The notes under the pieces: model-generated | The model's database searches: none | What the model saw: the letters and a program-made list of their open reading frames with translations, nothing else | Told to the model about the DNA's origin: nothing | Source of the DNA: Candidatus Bathyarchaeota archaeon | GTDB taxonomy: Archaea > Thermoproteota > Bathyarchaeia > Bathyarchaeales > Bathycorpusculaceae | Length of the DNA: 7,292 bases | Direction: 5' to 3' | Assembly (NCBI GenBank): GCA_014859805.1 | Contig: JACUTN010000043.1 | Location: 1-7,292, forward strand | Shown here: positions 5,227-7,292 of the stretch, in pieces | Numbering within the stretch: the stretch's first letter is position 1 | Layout: each line of letters begins with the position of its first letter | Made by a program: the position numbers and the translations under genes

Positions 5227-6676
5227 TTTTCTCGCCTTTCAGCTGTTTTCCAACAAGTTCGTCAACAAGTTTTATGAAGGGGTTGATGTTCTTTATGGGA
5301 ACTTGTGCTCCTGCTGCTATGTTGTGTCCTCCGCCCTTTCCTAGAAATTTTTCAGCAGCAACCTGCATAACTTCTCCAAGGTTGACTCCCTTGTGGGTTA
5401 CCATATCTACTGTTCTTGCCGAAAACTTCGCTATTTCTTCCTCTTTCACATTGGCGTACATAATCAACGGTTTTTCAGGATTTGGAAGACTTGATGAAAG
5501 AATAGATGAGATTGCCCCTACTATTTTATCTTCTAGGAAGTCTTCACCGTGAACAACATATATGTTTCGTAACTCTTCCATTCTTTCAGGTTTCTCCATA
5601 ACCCATCCAAGATACTTGCCGAGTGTTCTTCTGTACTCTCTCAACACCTTGTTTGCTTCTTCGAGAGCTGAGCCTCTGTCACCCATGCACACGGCTACGC
5701 CGAGACTTGGCTTGTCCATGCGTCCAGTTCCATTAAGCAAAACAGAGAATTCCCTTGCGTCTCTAAGCGGGGTCCAAGGTTCCTCACGGTTTAAAATGTA
5801 AACGTGTCCAATAAGATTTGAAACTTCATAGTGTAAACCTTTTGACAACAGATAGTCTGCAAGGGCTGAGCACAACCTTTTCTTCTCCTCTTCAGAAAGA
5901 TCCCTCAAAGCTCGCCATTTGTCGCCATGCTTCGGTTTGATGTCTAGACTTACTAGAAAGGCTAGGCTCTTGTCTTCTTCACCGCTTATGCCCGGGATAA
6001 ACGGATTGGTTGTAGATGCCAATGTTCTGTGAATGGGACGTGTTTCTCTGCCGAAAAATATCAGGTCTTTTTCAACAGTTAAAAACCCCGTGCTTTTTGC
6101 GTCTTCAACTATTTTTTCGTTTAGCCCTCCAAGCATTCGCTGGTCATATTTATCTTGCATGTCTCCAAGGGCTCCAACCACAGCTATGGGTGCCGAGTCA
6201 ATGTTAGCCTCATCCATGGCTTTAGCTGCGAAATAAGTAACGCCTGAGCCGCTAATGTCCCGTGCCCCATCTATCCCATGTAAATGCGGGTTCACATGCA
6301 CAATATTGGCTGTTTTTTCTCCACTTACTTGATGGTGATCTAAAATGACAATTTTAAAATCCGAGAGCTTCTCACTTAACAAGTCAACGTAACCGCTTCC
6401 CAAGTCTGTGAAAACTATCAGTTGCGGTTTTTCTGACAGAATTTCCTCTATAGCCTTGTCGTTAATCCACTGAGTTACCCTGATGCGAAATCTCGCGTCA
6501 AGCCTAAACAAGGCTCTTCCAATGATTCCAGCAGCCGCAAGACCGTCAGCATCCAAATGCGAAAAAACGTGGATAACCCCGTTTTCCTTAACAGTTTCCA
6601 ATATTGTTTTAGCAGCGTGTGAAGCTGAATCTAGAAAATCTGTGATTTGCTTCTCGTCTAAAGCCATAGACACCAC
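5216..6676 (-). CDS. DHH-family phosphoesterase, archaeal RecJ/GAN-like nuclease
   Basis: This 486-residue protein belongs to the DHH/DHHA1 superfamily and resembles the archaeal RecJ-like proteins, some of which (GAN) bind the GINS complex of the replisome and act as single-strand exonucleases. The metal-binding motifs are intact: H40-x-D42-x-D44 in SHLDADG, D91 in TDLG, D113-H114-H115 in LDHHQ, and D172 in GALGDMQD. A C-terminal DHHA1-like domain ends with GKGGGHNIAAGA (446-457). Intact motifs argue for an active enzyme rather than a Cdc45-like inactive relative. Whether it acts on DNA or RNA, and in which direction, cannot be read here. The start is GTG at 6676 or ATG at 6667; no Shine-Dalgarno is seen, and a TATA-like box 22-31 bases upstream suggests a leaderless message. 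pcc1 overlaps its end. Confidence 0.88.
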   Translation of the reverse strand: MVSMALDEKQITDFLDSASHAAKTILETVKENGVIHVFSHLDADGLAAAGIIGRALFRLDARFRIRVTQWINDKAIEEILSEKPQLIVFTDLGSGYVDLLSEKLSDFKIVILDHHQVSGEKTANIVHVNPHLHGIDGARDISGSGVTYFAAKAMDEANIDSAPIAVVGALGDMQDKYDQRMLGGLNEKIVEDAKSTGFLTVEKDLIFFGRETRPIHRTLASTTNPFIPGISGEEDKSLAFLVSLDIKPKHGDKWRALRDLSEEEKKRLCSALADYLLSKGLHYEVSNLIGHVYILNREEPWTPLRDAREFSVLLNGTGRMDKPSLGVAVCMGDRGSALEEANKVLREYRRTLGKYLGWVMEKPERMEELRNIYVVHGEDFLEDKIVGAISSILSSSLPNPEKPLIMYANVKEEEIAKFSARTVDMVTHKGVNLGEVMQVAAEKFLGKGGGHNIAAGAQVPIKNINPFIKLVDELVGKQLKGEKNGS

Positions 6677-6697
6677 GATTAGGCTAGAGAGTCTGTT

Positions 6698-6705
6698 TTA
6701 TTTAA
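6698..6705 (-). promoter_or_regulatory. Candidate TATA box for the DHH gene and pcc1
   Basis: TTAAATAA on the minus strand ends 22 bases before the GTG at 6676 and 31 before the ATG at 6667. Transcription starting about 25 bases from its centre would begin at or next to the start codon, which fits a leaderless message and the absence of a Shine-Dalgarno sequence. Confidence 0.5.
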
Positions 6706-6739
6706 GAATGACTATACACTCCGATTTTTCCGCGCAAGC

Positions 6740-6782
6740 AAAAAACGATAGACCCCCTAGGTTTTCAACATTGAAACCTATC
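6740..6782 (-). terminator. Hairpin plus U-tract after rps15
   Basis: Eleven bases past the rps15 stop the minus strand carries an imperfect inverted repeat, TAGGTTTCAA (6780-6771) against TTGAAAACCTA (6768-6758), with one extra base. Outer GATA/TATC arms (6782-6779 and 6750-6747) could pair instead of, or around, the base of this stem. A T6 run (6745-6740) follows. Position, stem and U-tract fit a terminator for rps15 ahead of the DHH promoter. A role as an mRNA-end stabiliser or regulatory hairpin is possible. Confidence 0.5.
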
Positions 6783-6792
6783 ATGCAGCTTA

Positions 6793-7233
6793 CTAGACTA
6801 TGATTGCTGTTTTCGCTTGGTATTTCCAGTTAGGCGGCAAAATGCCTTTGCGTTTGTAATATCTTGAGAGCTTGTGGATTTTTGCTTCAACAACTTGAAG
6901 AGACCTTTTGTTGTGAATGTCTCTTTTGTTTTTTTCCATGTGCGTGGTGAGACTTGCAGCCTTTTTCAGCAAGTCTCCAAGGTCTTCTGGTATTGATGGT
7001 GCAAGCTCTGCCTCCTTAAGTATTTGCGTTATTGCTTTTCCAGTAAACGGCTTAACCAGTGGAATTGCATATTGGTCTCTTAGGATTGTTCCTATACGGC
7101 TTGGAGGATGTCCGTCTTTTGCTAGTTTGATGACTAGGGCTTCTACTTCTTCTGGCTGGTATTTGCACCAGCTTGGAGGGCGTTTGCTGGCTGGTCTTGT
7201 TGAATGGGATCTTCCTTTTTTCTTCTTTGGCAT
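6793..7233 (-). CDS. rps15: 30S ribosomal protein uS15 (archaeal S15)
   Basis: This 146-residue protein is the archaeal/eukaryotic form of S15, which binds 16S rRNA in the central domain of the small subunit. It has the long basic N-terminal extension absent from bacterial S15 (MPKKKKGRSH, then RPPSW at 18-22), a central region with PSRIGTILRDQYAIP (44-58) and TGKAITQILKEA (64-75), and the C-terminal core with KRDIHNKRSLQ (103-113) and RYYKRKGILPPNWKY (124-138). Length is normal for archaea. The ATG at 7233 gives the expected basic start; the leader has only a weak AAGGGA. A TATA-like box lies 43 bases upstream and a hairpin with U-tract follows the stop, so it may be a single-gene transcript. 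Confidence 0.96.
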   Translation of the reverse strand: MPKKKKGRSHSTRPASKRPPSWCKYQPEEVEALVIKLAKDGHPPSRIGTILRDQYAIPLVKPFTGKAITQILKEAELAPSIPEDLGDLLKKAASLTTHMEKNKRDIHNKRSLQVVEAKIHKLSRYYKRKGILPPNWKYQAKTAIIV

Positions 7234-7275
7234 TGCTTGTCCCTTTTGAACTCTGTATGAGCGAGTGAAGACAGA

Positions 7276-7283
7276 TATTTAAA
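7276..7283 (-). promoter_or_regulatory. Candidate TATA box for rps15
   Basis: TTTAAATA on the minus strand, near the right edge of the window and 43 bases before the rps15 ATG, is the closest match to the archaeal consensus among the minus-strand boxes. The predicted leader is about 20 bases. Sequence further upstream lies mostly outside the window. Confidence 0.55.
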
Positions 7284-7292
7284 ATTATTGAT

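Noticed and set aside
6677..6792. Possible small RNA gene between rps15 and the DHH gene
   Set aside because: The gap of 116 bases is accounted for by a terminator-like hairpin and a TATA-like box; no tRNA-like or box C/D pattern was seen.
6483..6803. 106-residue open frame on the plus strand across the DHH gene start and the rps15 gap
   Set aside because: Most of it is antisense to the conserved DHH N-terminus, and its remaining part covers the promoter and terminator-like sequences.
6917..7249. 110-residue open frame on the plus strand over rps15
   Set aside because: It is antisense to the highly conserved uS15 gene and its composition is that of a shadow frame.
1..7292. Mobile element, CRISPR array, defence island or novel gene system
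   Set aside because: No direct repeats, terminal repeats, transposase, integrase or unrecognised gene is present; every substantial open frame not antisense to another belongs to a known housekeeping family.

Overview
The window is an ordinary, tightly packed stretch of an archaeal chromosome. The archaeal assignment rests on ribosomal protein eS1 (S3Ae), an archaeal/eukaryotic-style uS15 with its long N-terminal extension, the KEOPS subunit Pcc1, an archaeal RecJ/GAN-like DHH protein, a four-gene 2-oxoacid:ferredoxin oxidoreductase, and TATA-box-like sequences in front of transcription units. The gene set and style would suit a Bathyarchaeia-like or other anaerobic archaeon, but the lineage is a guess from memory and cannot be fixed from this window.

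Layout. Positions 1-2908 (+ strand) hold a short promoter region and a compact four-gene operon, korD-korA-korB-korC, with ATGA overlaps at both internal junctions of the first three genes. Together these genes encode one ferredoxin-dependent 2-oxoacid oxidoreductase: delta (2x[4Fe-4S]), alpha, beta (TPP and one [4Fe-4S]) and gamma subunits. Seven bases after korC a second, oppositely oriented block begins. Read on the minus strand from the right edge it runs rps15 (uS15), a RecJ/GAN-like DHH phosphoesterase, pcc1 (overlapping the DHH gene by 11 bases), serS and rps3ae (eS1).

The minus-strand block is an information-processing cluster: two small-subunit ribosomal proteins, a seryl-tRNA synthetase, a KEOPS subunit for tRNA t6A modification, and a probable nuclease linked in other archaea to the replisome. 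From memory, S15, RecJ/GAN, Pcc1 and S3Ae are neighbours in several archaea; serS sitting between pcc1 and rps3ae looks like the more variable part. TATA-like boxes lie before rps15, the DHH gene, serS and rps3ae, so the block is probably several short transcription units rather than one operon.

No tRNA, rRNA, CRISPR array, mobile element or defence system is visible, and no intergenic stretch exceeds about 116 bases. All genes look intact. I see no convincing undescribed system. The points most worth a second look are the start codon of korC (ATT versus GTG), inverted repeats in the serS and korD promoter regions, a hairpin plus U-tract after rps15, and the serS/pcc1/nuclease neighbourhood.
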